From Sthenelais limicola (Eukaryota; Annelida; Polychaeta; Phyllodocida; Sigalionidae): DNA of 64,000 nucleotides. Shown in pieces: positions 12,640 through 23,500 of the stretch. The stretch spans positions 30,448,873 to 30,512,872 of the forward strand of contig OW804102.1 of the NCBI GenBank assembly GCA_942159475.1, read 5' to 3'. Made by a program: the position numbers and the translations under genes. The notes beneath the pieces were generated by a model. It ran no database searches. It was not told where the DNA came from and saw only the letters and a list, made by a program, of their open reading frames with translations. Each line of letters begins with the position of its first letter. The stretch's first letter is position 1.

Positions 12640-12985
12640 TGTGTGATCACAGTGAGCTCACTGAGAGCTCACAATATTTATCACAGTGAGCTCATACTAT
12701 GACCTCACGGGTGAGGTCAAAGTGTAACTTCACAGTGGCATCAAAATGATCTCTCAATGTGACCTCACAGTATACTCATACTATGATCTCACTGTGAGGT
12801 CATAAGTATGATCTCACTCTGAGGTCATAGTATGACCTCACGGGTGAGGTCAAAGTGTAACTTCACAGTGGCATCAATATGATCTCTCAATGTGACCTCA
12901 CAATATACTCATACTATGATCTCATGGTGAGGTCAATATCTAATGTCACAATGTGAACTAACAGTATACTCTCACACAATCTCAC
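12640..12985. repeat. Tandem array, ~132-bp period (left arm)
   Basis: The segment agtgtaacttcacagtggca recurs 132 bases apart (12721 and 12853) together with its flanks. The unit is rich in short palindromic words (tgacctcacgggtgaggtca, gatctcactgtgaggtca). It forms the left subterminal array of element N. Confidence 0.75.
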
Positions 12986-13136
12986 TCTTATTAATCAATA
13001 AGATGACAAGACTAGACTTGTCTTTTGCACTACTGATCAGCTTCTAAACAGCAGATTTGTGCTCAATGCTAAGGTAGAATGTTTCTCCACAGAAGCATTT
13101 CGCCCAAGAGCATTCAAGGAGAGACTGCATATGTGA

Positions 13137-13171
13137 GGCGCTCCATCAAAAAGAGTCCCATGTCGGCAACT
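13137..13171 (+). repeat. Left terminal inverted repeat
   Basis: Core gctccatcaaaaagagtccc followed by atgtcggc. It pairs with the complement of 17674-17707. The further outer match gactgcatat lies at 13123-13132. Confidence 0.85.
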
Positions 13172-13465
13172 TTCATTTTGAGATATAGGGCTCCAAAGGT
13201 GGTATAGGACTTTTTCGGTCGAAAACTTTTTTTCCCGTAATATTAATCTTTATTATGTTTTTTTTGAGACTGGAAAATATTTTGTACCAAAAACAATTAT
13301 TTACGCTTCATAACGGCCGGTAAACATTTTCCTAACATGGTTGGATGGGTTTAAACAAAGGAGCCGAAGGCTATTTTTCACTAAATTCACTCGTACGCCA
13401 TGGACATTTGATCGTAGGGTACCCCAGCACATTTGGTATCCTCGGAAAGCCGCGAATCTCCTCTA

Positions 13466-13650
13466 GCCAATGGGATTCTTCCCTTTTGAATCGCCGCGTA
13501 AGTAAACCAATCACAGAGCTCTCTCCAAGTGCATTCGGCGTAAACAATGGTTGCTAGGGTCGTCAAGGGAGCCCACGAGGGGTTGATACAGCCCTGTGAT
13601 TGGTCCAGCCGCTTTAAAAGATCAACTTCCGGCTGACGCCATCTTCTAGC
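13466..13650 (+). promoter_or_regulatory. Probable promoter of transposon gene
   Basis: A GC-richer island precedes the first exon. It contains two CCAAT motifs (ccaatggga near 13467, aaccaatcac near 13505), another attggtcc near 13599, and a TATA-like ctttaaaag at 13612-13620. This is followed by acttccggctgacgccatct, which resembles a transcription start region with an ETS/YY1-type motif. Transcription probably starts near 13640. Confidence 0.5.
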
Positions 13651-13761
13651 GTGGTCTTGGATTTGAATCGAAGCGACCAGTTATTCCTCGATTCCAGACG
13701 ATACAAGACGTGTTTTACTCTCCAACAAAGTTTTAAATGGACCAAGGTTTATTATTTAAAC

Positions 13762-16615
13762 ATGGAAGCTGAGGCCACCGTCGCAGACGCTCTTAATGGC
13801 ATCGCTCGAGCCAATTTGGGAGGTGTTGTCGACAACGCCGAATGGCGTAACCTCATCGAAGAGTATTTTGTGTTCAACGAGGAAACAGAGACGGTGGAAT
13901 CTGACTCAGATGGAGAACCAGACGTCCCTGATCAGCCTGAAACTCCGGAGACGAACGAAGAAGAAGTTGAGGAAGCATCAGAACCTATTCTTATTATTGA
14001 TCACATGCAGGCAGTTGTGGACAAGGAACGGGAAAAGTGCTCCACGTTTCGGTAAGTGTTGGTGCTCTGCAGCCATCTTTTCTATCGTGTGTGTTGACAT
14101 GCTGGGGGACGCGATCTGAAAACTATGCTATGTACATCCCTGGAAATCATTCCAAATCTATAATCCAATGCTGTTATATGTGCTAGATACCTTGTGGGTA
14201 TATTTAGAGGTTCTAAAATTTAATTGGTGTATGTTTTAAGTCGCATGGTGTTGTTCGTGCGTGGGGAGTTTAAGGCCCTCGAGATCTGGGGAGTAGCTAT
14301 TTACTTGGGACGTCTGAGATTCCTTACTCGTCTCGTATGGAATGTAGGGTTAAAAATACATTGTTTGTTTGTGTCATTATGGGCAAATTAAAATCTAGGA
14401 TTTTGTCCATTTCAGATGTAACTGCCGATTGTTTAACGGCGGGCCATGCATAGACCAGTTCACTGTGGAACAGCGCATCTCTCATCGGTCGGAACATGAC
14501 CAAATCCATCGAGGTAATTTCAAAATAATGTTTTTCTCTATTGCCTCATTGCCTATACATGCCTGTATAATACTCATTCAGTATTTTAATCAGTATTTTA
14601 AGCTGTAGCTTGTTAAATAATGAGGACACGTGCTACCCAATTACATAGGATAACTAATTACGTAGGATAACTGTAGGGACTCAGACTAAGATTGGTGTCG
14701 GTGATATTAGTCAGTCACAAATTCATTTTTACATTATTGTTATACTGTCGTTTCAGATGAGCTCGACATGGCACTCTTTGGCGTTTTCAATACTGTTACT
14801 GACAACAGTGATCGATGCAGTCCAACCAAGAAGGGGCGCCAGTGGAAGGGAGAGAGAAAACACCCAAAGAGCCACTACAGGATGCATAACAAGCCTATTT
14901 GCAAAGCTACCTTTAAATTCCTTTACAAGTGAGTGTTATCATGAATCTTGTGGTGCCCATTAATACTGAACATTAGATAGCTATTCATAATAACATGATT
15001 ATTTGCTAAGAATCAATATTTTGGTATTGTCATTTTAAGATCCTGCATTATGTTCAATTTCTTCCTTTGTCAACGATTAAATTATTATTAATTATTTTTT
15101 CTATTTCTTTTCTCTCCCTTCACTTCTAGGATTAGCCAAAACTTGCTGACAGTTTTGCTAAAATCCTTCGCTGAGGATGGTCTGGTCACTCGTTCACGAC
15201 AGGGTGGTGGTCACCGTGCTGTGAGGTCTTTGCCAATAGATGACCTGAAGAACACTATCAACTTCATCACATCTTATGCCGAAACACATGCTCTTGTCTT
15301 GCCAGGCAGAGTATCTTCTCACCACAGAGACGACATCTTAATTCTCCCCTGCCGTTCTACAAAAGCTGAAGTTCATCGTCTTTACACACAAGCCATGCAA
15401 GAGACTGGCAATAGGGCTGTTGCCTACTCCACTTTTGGTCATTTATGGCGCAAGTATCTTCCTAAAATAGTCACAAGTCGTCCCATGACAGACCTCTGCT
15501 GGGAGTGCCAGCGTAATAACAGAGACATTTCCTGTAGTAGTAATTTACCTGATGTTGTGAAAGCTGCCAAGTTAAAGAAACAGCAGAAACATTTAGACAG
15601 TGTAACCGCCGAAAGAACTCTTTATCAGAAATTTTGTGCTGATGCAAAAGAAGCGTACAGAGACAATGGTGAACCCCCCCTTGGCAAACATGCCCCTTGC
15701 TCATGTGACATTCGAGTACATCTCAGTTTTGACTTTGCACAACAAGTGCATTTACCTTCTTACCCGATGCAACCAGGTCCCCTTTATTTTCTCACCCCGA
15801 GGAAGGTAGGCCTGTTCGGTATTTGCATGGAAGGAATGCCTAGACAAGTTAACTACCTTATAGATGAGAGCCATTGCACCAGTAAGGGGTCAAATGCAGT
15901 TATTTCTTATCTGAATCATTACTTTGAAAACTATGGTCTGGGGGAGAAAGATTTAGATCTTAACTGTGACAATTGTAGTGGCCAGAACAAGAACCGGTAT
16001 GTTTTGGCCTATTTGATGTGGCGTGTCCTTACTGGAAGGCACAGGTCTATTACACTTAACTTTTTGATTACTGGGCACACTAAGTTTGCCCCCGACTGGT
16101 GCTTTGGTCTCTTGAAAAAACAATTTCGTCGGGACAACGTTTCTTCTCTTCAGCAATTAAAAGCCAGTGTGCAGCGCAGTACGCCAGGGGGGGTCAACCA
16201 GGCCCAACTTGTAGGTGATGAAAGGGGTACTGTTTTTGTTCCATTGTACGACTGGCAGGCATTCCTGTCACCTTTCTCCAAATCTTTTCCAGGTATCAAA
16301 GGGTATCATCATTTTGAATTTTCTAGTGACAAACCTGGTGTTATTTCTTTCAGGCCATTTGTAGGCCCTGAAGATAGTGGTACTTTTAAAATGCTTACTG
16401 TTGATGTGGGTGATGTCCCTCAGGACAACCCACCCATTGTACCTTCTCCTGGACTGTCTGCATACAGACAGTGGTATCTTTTTAATTCTATTCGTGATTT
16501 TTGTACCGAAGAAACCAAAGACATTATGTGCCCCAAACCAACTGTACCTGAAGAAGGGCCAGGGAGGGGGGGGGGGATGGCTACATTGTACAGGCTCCTG
16601 CAGTCGCCCCAGTAA
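13762..16615 (+). CDS. DUF7869-like transposon protein, 4 exons
   Basis: Exons 13762-14051, 14416-14513, 14757-14928 and 15130-16615 join in frame with GT/AG borders (681 aa as read). The start at 13762 (MEAEA) is preferred; the in-frame ATG at 13651 lies too close to the presumed start of transcription. The N-terminus is acidic. Exon 2 carries a Cys cluster (C98, C100, C108) in a C-N-C-x7-C pattern. Next come a basic segment with an RSRQGGG turn and a CxxC pair (C310, C313). The core has three spaced aspartates, D388 (SFDFAQ), D467 (CDNCSGQNKN) and D509 (GHTKFAPDWCFG), resembling an RNase H-type catalytic triad. I assign it to the family I know as DUF7869, widespread in marine invertebrates. 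A transposase role is inferred from the triad and the flanking inverted repeats. The frame ends shortly after an 11-G run; the natural tail lies in another frame. Confidence 0.8.
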
Positions 16616-16992
16616 GAGGTAGAGGGAGGGGAAGTGGAAGGGCTAGAGGAAGAGGGAGGGGTAGAGGAAGGGGAAGGGGAAGGGGAAGGGACAGGGAATC
16701 TTCTTCTGATGAATCATTAGAATTAGGTGGTGATGAATCTTCTGAGGAGGAGGAGGAGGAGGAACCTCAAGAGGAACCTCAAGCTAGGGGTAGGGGTAGG
16801 GGTAGGGGTAGGGGTAGGGGTAGAGGAACAGTAAGGGGAAGGGGCAGGGTAAGGGAATCTTCAGAATCTTCTTCGGATGGGGAGGTTGCACCTCCTCCAG
16901 CAAAGAGAGGTAGGGGGAGGGGGAGGGGAAATGTTCAGCAACGCCGGCCAGGGAGGGGTAGGGGTAGGGGTAGGGGTAGGGGTAGGGGCTGA
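16577..16992 (+). other. Out-of-frame RG/E-rich tail of same protein
   Basis: Directly after the 11-G run (16566-16576), the frame ending at the TGA at 16990-16992 stays open for about 138 codons. It encodes alternating Arg-Gly blocks (GRGRGRGR) and acidic Ser/Glu blocks (SSEEEEEEE, SSESSSDGE). It lines up with the upstream coding frame if the G run were one base longer. Such RG tails can bind nucleic acid. The displacement is a natural indel, an assembly error in the homopolymer, or -1 frameshifting; sequence alone cannot decide. Confidence 0.7.
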
Positions 16993-17164
16993 CTGCTATT
17001 TTATTGATTTTATTACTGATTTTATTACTGATTTTATTACTGGTGAATACTGTTGTACATTTTGTTTTGTTAGAATGAATAGGTGTGTTATCATGTATAT
17101 ATTGCAAGCACTGCACCGAAGAATTTTGTACAGAATTATTATACTCGTGTTAACAGGGTAATAA

Positions 17165-17170
17165 AATAAA
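17165..17170 (+). terminator. Poly(A) signal of transposon gene
   Basis: AATAAA at 17165-17170, about 175 bases after the displaced TGA and inside an AT-rich stretch. It precedes the 0.5 kb right subterminal region. Confidence 0.6.
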
Positions 17171-17673
17171 AAATATTAAATGAAATGCACTGATTTTTTT
17201 ATATATTGTGGCCCTACTAGTCTATAATACCTGCCCCAAATCTGAGAAAAATGCAATCATATGAACTGGTCATTTTGCATGACGACGCGTCCGACATAAA
17301 TCCCACAAAAGTCTCCTAGAAATGTATTTTGCCCAAATTTCACCCAATTTTCATCGCGCGATAAAATGATAAGTTACTAAGTAAATGAACTGAATTTGGT
17401 ATATGTTATGGCTATGGCAGTTAGTAAAGTGTGTCCCAAATTTCATAGAAATCGCTTGATAACAAATGCCCGTAACCAAGGATGGCGCGCCGAAGGTCAC
17501 TCGCCGAACTTAAACAGGCTGTATCTCAGTTTCCGGCTCCTCCAGTAACCGCGTCCCTTAAATACTCACCGCAACCATAGAATTATACCCAATAGGCCTA
17601 AAATTAAGCTCTATACATCATTGGAAAGCTCTTTCCTGCTGCTTACCCATCCAATAGCTAACTCCAAAATCGA

Positions 17674-17707
17674 TTTGGCCGACATGGGACTCATTTTGAT
17701 GGAGCAC
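17674..17707 (-). repeat. Right terminal inverted repeat
   Basis: Plus strand ttggccgacatgggactcat then tttgatggagcac. Read in complement it equals the left repeat except for one a/t change and one extra c. The outer match atatgcagtc ends at 17726. Confidence 0.85.
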
Positions 17708-17726
17708 GTCTCATATTATATGCAGT

Positions 17727-19079
17727 CCCTTTGCTTGACTTTTCCTCTCCTGTAACTAACATAGGTATCCATTGCAACTTGGTGTTTGACAATCTGGGTA
17801 CTTCAGTAGTACTCATAATAATAATATTAGAATTATAAGGGTGCTTTCTTCACAACATTTTTCAACATCAAGCAGGTAAATTATACAAATAAAGTATTGA
17901 TTTCATTGCTTTCAATATTCCCAAGTTTATAAAGTGTAATATCTATAAGGTATAAATGCCTCATATAAGTATTACTAGTGAGACTTTTGTTCTAATAGAA
18001 ATTGTAAATGGCATGTAGTAACCTGTGAGGGCACCTAGTGAAAGCCAAGTTCTACGGTAATGCCACCTGGTGAGAAAGTCGGATTGCCGATAACGTCGCC
18101 AATAATGCCAATAGAAAACATTGGAGGCCAGATTTGAAAAGAGGGGAAAAAACTGGACTAGGTCACAAATTTCTATGGGCCACCAGAAAAAAGTCGAATT
18201 TTTCACTTGTTCTGCCATAGACATGTAACTAAAAAGCCTAACTCTTTCTACCCACTTTGCAACCCAAAACGGATACTTTCTTTTGAAAATGAAGGAATAC
18301 TCGGAATAGAATTTCCTTTGGCACCAGGGTAGAACAGGGTCCGCTTCATGTCATACTCGAATATCTAAGCCCTAGCTGCCTGCAATGCTCCCAAAATTGA
18401 CTGTTTCATTTTTTGACAAGCCTAGACAAATCTAGAAAACATCTTCCTCTTGGCCCAGTTGGAGGTTGCATCACCTTTTGGTCTCTGGTTTCCTTCCACT
18501 TGCTCGTATTGATTCAAATTAAAGACCTGCATGATCTAAAGACATTGGCAATCATTTATTTGTAAGTTTTGTGTATGGATGGGCCAATGCCACACCAGCA
18601 GAAATTTGTTTAAGTCACAAAAAATATACGCCATTGTCTCTTTTAAGACCTTCCCGTTTTTGCAAGTCTTGCCAAAATCTGGGCTCAAATAAAACACCCT
18701 TCCCTTCCACACAGACTTTTGAGATTTGCAGGATCTAGAGATAAACATGTATTCTCCCAGTCTTTCAAATGGCAACACTCATCTATGTTTTAAACTTGCT
18801 CCAGACGGGGAAACGATCGGGCATGTCTGATCGGCGGGACGTTCGGCATGGCGATAATGGGCGATTTTATATTTCCACCAAACATGGCCTCACAAAAACA
18901 CTGCTACAGCCTTTATTTCTGGCCAGATTGACTTGTCCTTGGTATTTATGGAAACTAGAGACATGGAGCTACAGTTGTGGGGGGTTATTTCTTTTCCATC
19001 GGCACAGGATGGCCGACAACTAGTGGGTCGAATATCTCAAAAATTGGCACTCTACCAATGTTGCCCAAAACCAATTATT
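17727..19079. other. Non-coding part of element N
   Basis: No exon with splice support. The sequence has moderate GC and several short open frames of under 90 codons with no recognisable motif. It is bounded on the left by the nested transposon and on the right by the 161-bp array. Confidence 0.4.
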
Positions 19080-19500
19080 CATGTGAGATCACATATGCAA
19101 GATCACAAACATCTCACCCAGACCTCATAGTTCTGATCTCACATCTATGAGAAGTTTCTGAGCTCACTGAGATATCACAGTTGTTAGCTAAATGTGAGCT
19201 AGAACTTGTGAACTCACACTGAGATCACACTGAAACCATTCATATGAGATCACATATGCAAGATCACAAACATCTCACCCAGACCTCATAGTTCTGATCT
19301 CACATCTATGAGAAGTTTCTGAGCTCACTGAGATATCACAGCTGTTAGCTAAATGTGAGCTAGAACTTGTGAACTCACACTGAGATCACACTGAAACCAT
19401 TCATGTGAGATCACATATGCAAGATCACAAAAACCTCACCCAGACCTCACAGTTCTGATATCACATACATGAGAAGTTTCTGAGCTCATAGTGAGATCTA
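19080..19500. repeat. Tandem array, 161-bp period (right arm)
   Basis: The word catgtgagatcacatatgca (or catatgag...) starts at 19080, 19241 and 19402, exactly 161 bases apart. The first two units are almost identical and the third is truncated. The unit is made of gagatcac / gagctcac words, like the left array at 12640. Confidence 0.9.
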
Positions 19501-19534
19501 CATGAGCTCACTTCCTAGCTGGGCTATAGTGAGT

Positions 19535-20330
19535 ATAAAACAAGTTAGCCTCATACTAACTTCGGATTGTATTGCCATCTGGTGGAATCGACGCGCGTCA
19601 AAAATATAAATCAATAAGGACCAGTTAAACTGGTCTGGTAGGATCCAACTGTCTGAACCGTCTACAATCTATTATATACCACCAACATTAATAAAGCTTA
19701 AATTGAGCATTTAGAGAGTTCCAAGTAGAACATTTTACATGTTACAGGTTAATCGATACTGATTTATCAACATCCAATTTACATATATATTGCCTTTCTT
19801 TATAGGTGGGGAATGTCACTTTCATATGTTCACATATAAAGGTGAGGGTCTATCAACAGTCTACAAACCGTCACAACGAAAGACAAATCCCCGATTACCT
19901 GAAATTAAAATAAAATACCAATATTAAAATTAAATCAACAATAGAATAATTATATAAGAGTAGTTGCTATTGTTTTATGTTAAATGGATACAGGGGTTTC
20001 AACACATATTTTATGCACCCTAGCGGCAGCTGTTCTTTCTAAATATTTTCTTGTTAACGTAAGCATAAATCTTGCTGAATGATTTTTAATATGGCTTCCT
20101 AGATTTGATACCTTTGAGAATGATGCATCATAGAAATGACAAAAAGCAGTACGGTATAGACACTCATAATATCTGACTTTAATCTATTTATTTCTAAATC
20201 AAATTCATATATTCTGATACTTTGATTAGAGTGAATTAAAGATATAACAACTTGAAATAAATATCGTCTAAAACATCTTTGGTAAATTGATTGTCTTGAT
20301 TTAGGACAGCATTCAAGGGATTGTATACAT
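19535..20330. other. Intergenic / 3' flank of SBP gene
   Basis: No exon seen. A minus-strand AATAAA near 20185 could serve as the poly(A) signal of the minus-strand solute-binding-protein gene, giving a 3' UTR of about 400 bases. Confidence 0.35.
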
Positions 20331-20545
20331 GAGTGAAATCGACAGAAAATGTACAATTCGTCGTTACCAATTCTCTCAAATAACTCAAATTAGAGTTCAC
20401 CATAACCGAATACATTCTGTGCATGAACACAATACCAAATATATACTCAGGTGTACCGAGTATTTGTTATTTGTCAGCCTAATTCAGTAGAATGTATAAA
20501 CTGTGTAGAGTTGCCAATTGTACATTGTCTGACGACCTGATCTAC
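20331..20545 (+). mobile_element. MITE family C, copy 5
   Basis: Left end gagtgaaatcgacagaaaatgtacaattcg and right end tacattgtctgacgacctgat. The interior has cacaataccaaatatatactcag and agcctaattcagtagaatgt. It lies just past the stop codon of the solute-binding-protein gene, in the probable 3' UTR. Confidence 0.7.
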
Positions 20546-20594
20546 ATTATGTTGATTAACAAATCAAATTAAAAAGATAATATATTGAAAAGTG

Positions 20595-23500
20595 TTACGT
20601 ACTGTGTTTATCGTATGAACTATTACAGAGCTTCGCCCACTTGGGTAAATTCTTGAGTTTGGTGAGACCTATGTTCCAAAGTGCAATGAAGCGACTGTCC
20701 TTTCTGGCCATCGCTGACGGTCCTCCAAGGTTGCAGTAGAATATAGGATATGGCACAGCTTCCACGAATGGTCTGTCTTCTGCTTCCCATAAAGAGTCTG
20801 CACCAAAAATGCCATCAACCTATTTTTTTTTAAATAGTTGATATATTAAAGCTGTACTCTCAGCTAACGTCGGTCAAAAACTAAAGATTTTCTGCTTTTT
20901 GTTCCGTTATCTTCCAACCCATCTGAAGAATCAGAAGAATCAGATTCTTCAGATGGGTTGGAAGACAAGTGGTTCCGAAATTCGGGTTGAATGATCTGGT
21001 CATTCAACCCAAATTTCGGAACCACTTGTAATGTAAAAAATGAGTCATAGGTCACATTAAACGTGTTACATACCATCATATTTGAAAAGATGAGATCAAA
21101 TGGATTCCAATGTAAACATTAGCACATCTAATAAAGTACTTCTATATTTTTTTATGCATGAAAATAAAGGTTAGCATATTTTCTTGATGGTCAATCATTA
21201 ATAATAAGACAGAACTCAACGAGAGATGGATATAGGGTGACCTATTCACAAAACATGAGTGCATTCTTTTAGATAAAAGAAATAACCAACAACTACAGAA
21301 TTACACTACAATAATAATAGATAATTGAATAAATTCACCTGTCCACTCCTCAGTGCAGGCAGGTACTCATGTGGAGTGGAGAAGAAGACAGTGTTATTAG
21401 CTGTATGCTTATAGTGGACATCATGCCGAGCCAGACACATCTCACTGGCAGGAATACCCTTCCTTATACCTGGAATATATGGGTCAGACATGTCTCACTG
21501 GCAGGAATACCCTTCCCTATACCTGGAATATATGGGTCAGACATGTCTCACTGGAGGGAATACCCTTTCTTATACCTGGAATATATGGGTCAGACATGTC
21601 TCACTGGCAGGAATACCCTTCCTTATACCTGGAATATATGGGTCAGACATGTCTCACTGGCAGGAATACCCTTCCCTATACCTGGAATATATGGGTCAGA
21701 CATGTCTCACTGGAGGGAATACCCTTTCTTATACCTGGAATATATGGGTCACACATGTCTCACTTCCAGGAATACCCTTTCTCATACCTTACACATAGCA
21801 GCAGCTCTACAAATTTTAGTAACTTCTGCGTAATCAGACTAGAAATGATAAATACAAGGAATATCTGAGTCTTATATTATGTGGTATTGCTGTGACTGAA
21901 AACATGATTCTAGACTATAGATAGAGTAAGTTCACACCATTGTCCACTAAATGTAATTTTCACATCCAACGTTAGCTCTGAAATTCATGGTTTACATCTT
22001 CAAACTTAAATAGATAAATAGATAGATAGATAAACATTTTATTGCAGACTTGCTGCTGTGCGAGGAGTCTCCCCTGGTTAACCAGGGGGTTTCCGTGTCC
22101 TTATACATTGGTCGTTACATGTAGGGTACGTGGCTTTTTAAATGATCATAAACTTCTTTTCACCCACCAATAACTTGTCCCCTCAGGTCTGCAGCATTGA
22201 AGGATTTGCCCTTGAGTACATAGATAAAGTACTGAACAGGCTTGAAGACAGACTTGGAAAACTGGAAGGTGTGCACACTATCCACAGTGGGTGTCACTGG
22301 CATGCAGGCATCGTACCACCTGGAGAACAGGCCTGCAAAGTAAAAAAGATCCGGGTTCATCCACCAGTGTCATGTTCTAATATTGTTCTAATACTTTTGT
22401 ATCATTTCATTAATAGACGCCTATAACATGTTCAAAACCGTTACAAAAAAAGCACTTTGTTGGAAATAAAGGATTTGCAAAAACAAAAAAAAACAAAAAA
22501 TAAAAAATATACGGCATGGATGTTTCCAAGGGTTGCCTTAAAAGTTATAATTCACATAAATTCTCTATACCACTCACTTTATCTTATTAGTTCATACAAA
22601 TGGTTGGCGAAAAGCCCCCTAATGAATAACTATACATCCAATAGACTGACCTACACCTCCAGACGACCTTGACCCTGGATTAGACTTCCAGCAGTCGGTG
22701 AAAAACCCTCTTACTATCCTGCAATCTATTCCTGCCTCAGCACATACTGCAATAACACCAGTTATAAGTTACAAATAATAACATTTATGTAAGACTTACT
22801 TCAGAAACGTTGTCAAATACTGCAATATCACCAGTTATAAGTTACAAATAAAAACATTTATGTAAGACTTACTTCAGAGACGTTGAAACGTACTGCACAG
22901 ATACACAAACCTTACAAGATATTAAAAGAATTCATGTATTTTATATACTTCGTATATTTATTGATGTTAGTAGATAATAGATGTAGAAGGCCCTATCGGA
23001 GGAACTGTTTATGACAGAGACAATACACCTATTTCCACCAAGATACTACAGTGGAAATGAAGATATATAACTTTCTTGTTTTAATCCAATTGTATTCAGG
23101 TACTTGAGCTATGTACATCATGTCAATATTAAATCAATTCGAAGAATGCTCCAGGTATCTTGGCCTGTTTGCCTGGGTGAAGTCAGAAGGCCCTATAAGA
23201 CCTAATTATAGGGTCTCTGGTGAAGTTGCTCCATGGGTTATGCATGGGTGGAACCTGGGCTACACTGTGTTCTGCCCTCATTCCCTCAACCTCCATCTTC
23301 TCGCATAACCCTTAATTGGAGAGTTTTCGTCCCTGATACATTGATTGATTGATAAGCTGCTTTTATTTGATTCATAATCCTTACAAAAAAGTTCTCTTTG
23401 GATGAGACCCTTATAGAGTTTTAATTACAGCTTCATCCCTCACAGGGTATTCGTTTAATAACTAGCTACGGATAATACTTGACTGGTGTATAATATCATG

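Larger units (their letters stand above)
13123..17726 (+). mobile_element. DNA transposon with DUF7869-like gene
   Basis: The ends are inverted copies. The left (13123-13171) reads gactgcatat, then gctccatcaaaaagagtccc, then atgtcggc. The right (17674-17726) is its complement with one mismatch in the ~30 bp core and a slightly longer outer spacer. The 4.6 kb between them holds a promoter region, a four-exon gene, a poly(A) signal and 0.5 kb of right subterminal DNA. No clear target duplication was found, so the exact outer boundary is uncertain by about 10 bp. The single-copy gene, flanked precisely by inverted ends, indicates an autonomous or recently autonomous element. Confidence 0.8.
12622..19531. 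mobile_element. Large element with tandem-repeat arms (N)
   Basis: Left end cacctacccagctaagaatgtg and right end (complement of cctagctgggctatagtg) are imperfect inverted copies. Just inside each end lies a tandem array built from related gagctcac / gatctcac / gagatcac words. Between the arrays sits a second, complete transposon (13123-17726). Without it, element N would be about 2.3 kb and non-autonomous. The sequence at 17727-19079 is not coding and I do not recognise it. The reading as one element is inference. Confidence 0.5.

Noticed and set aside
12640..12985. Possible CRISPR-like array of regular repeats
   Set aside because: The units are contiguous tandem repeats without unique spacers, in an animal genome. 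It is a satellite-like array.
21369..21868. Plus-strand repeat frames (GRNTLPYTWNIW and similar)
   Set aside because: Artefact of the 53-bp minisatellite; the real coding strand is minus, through exon 5.
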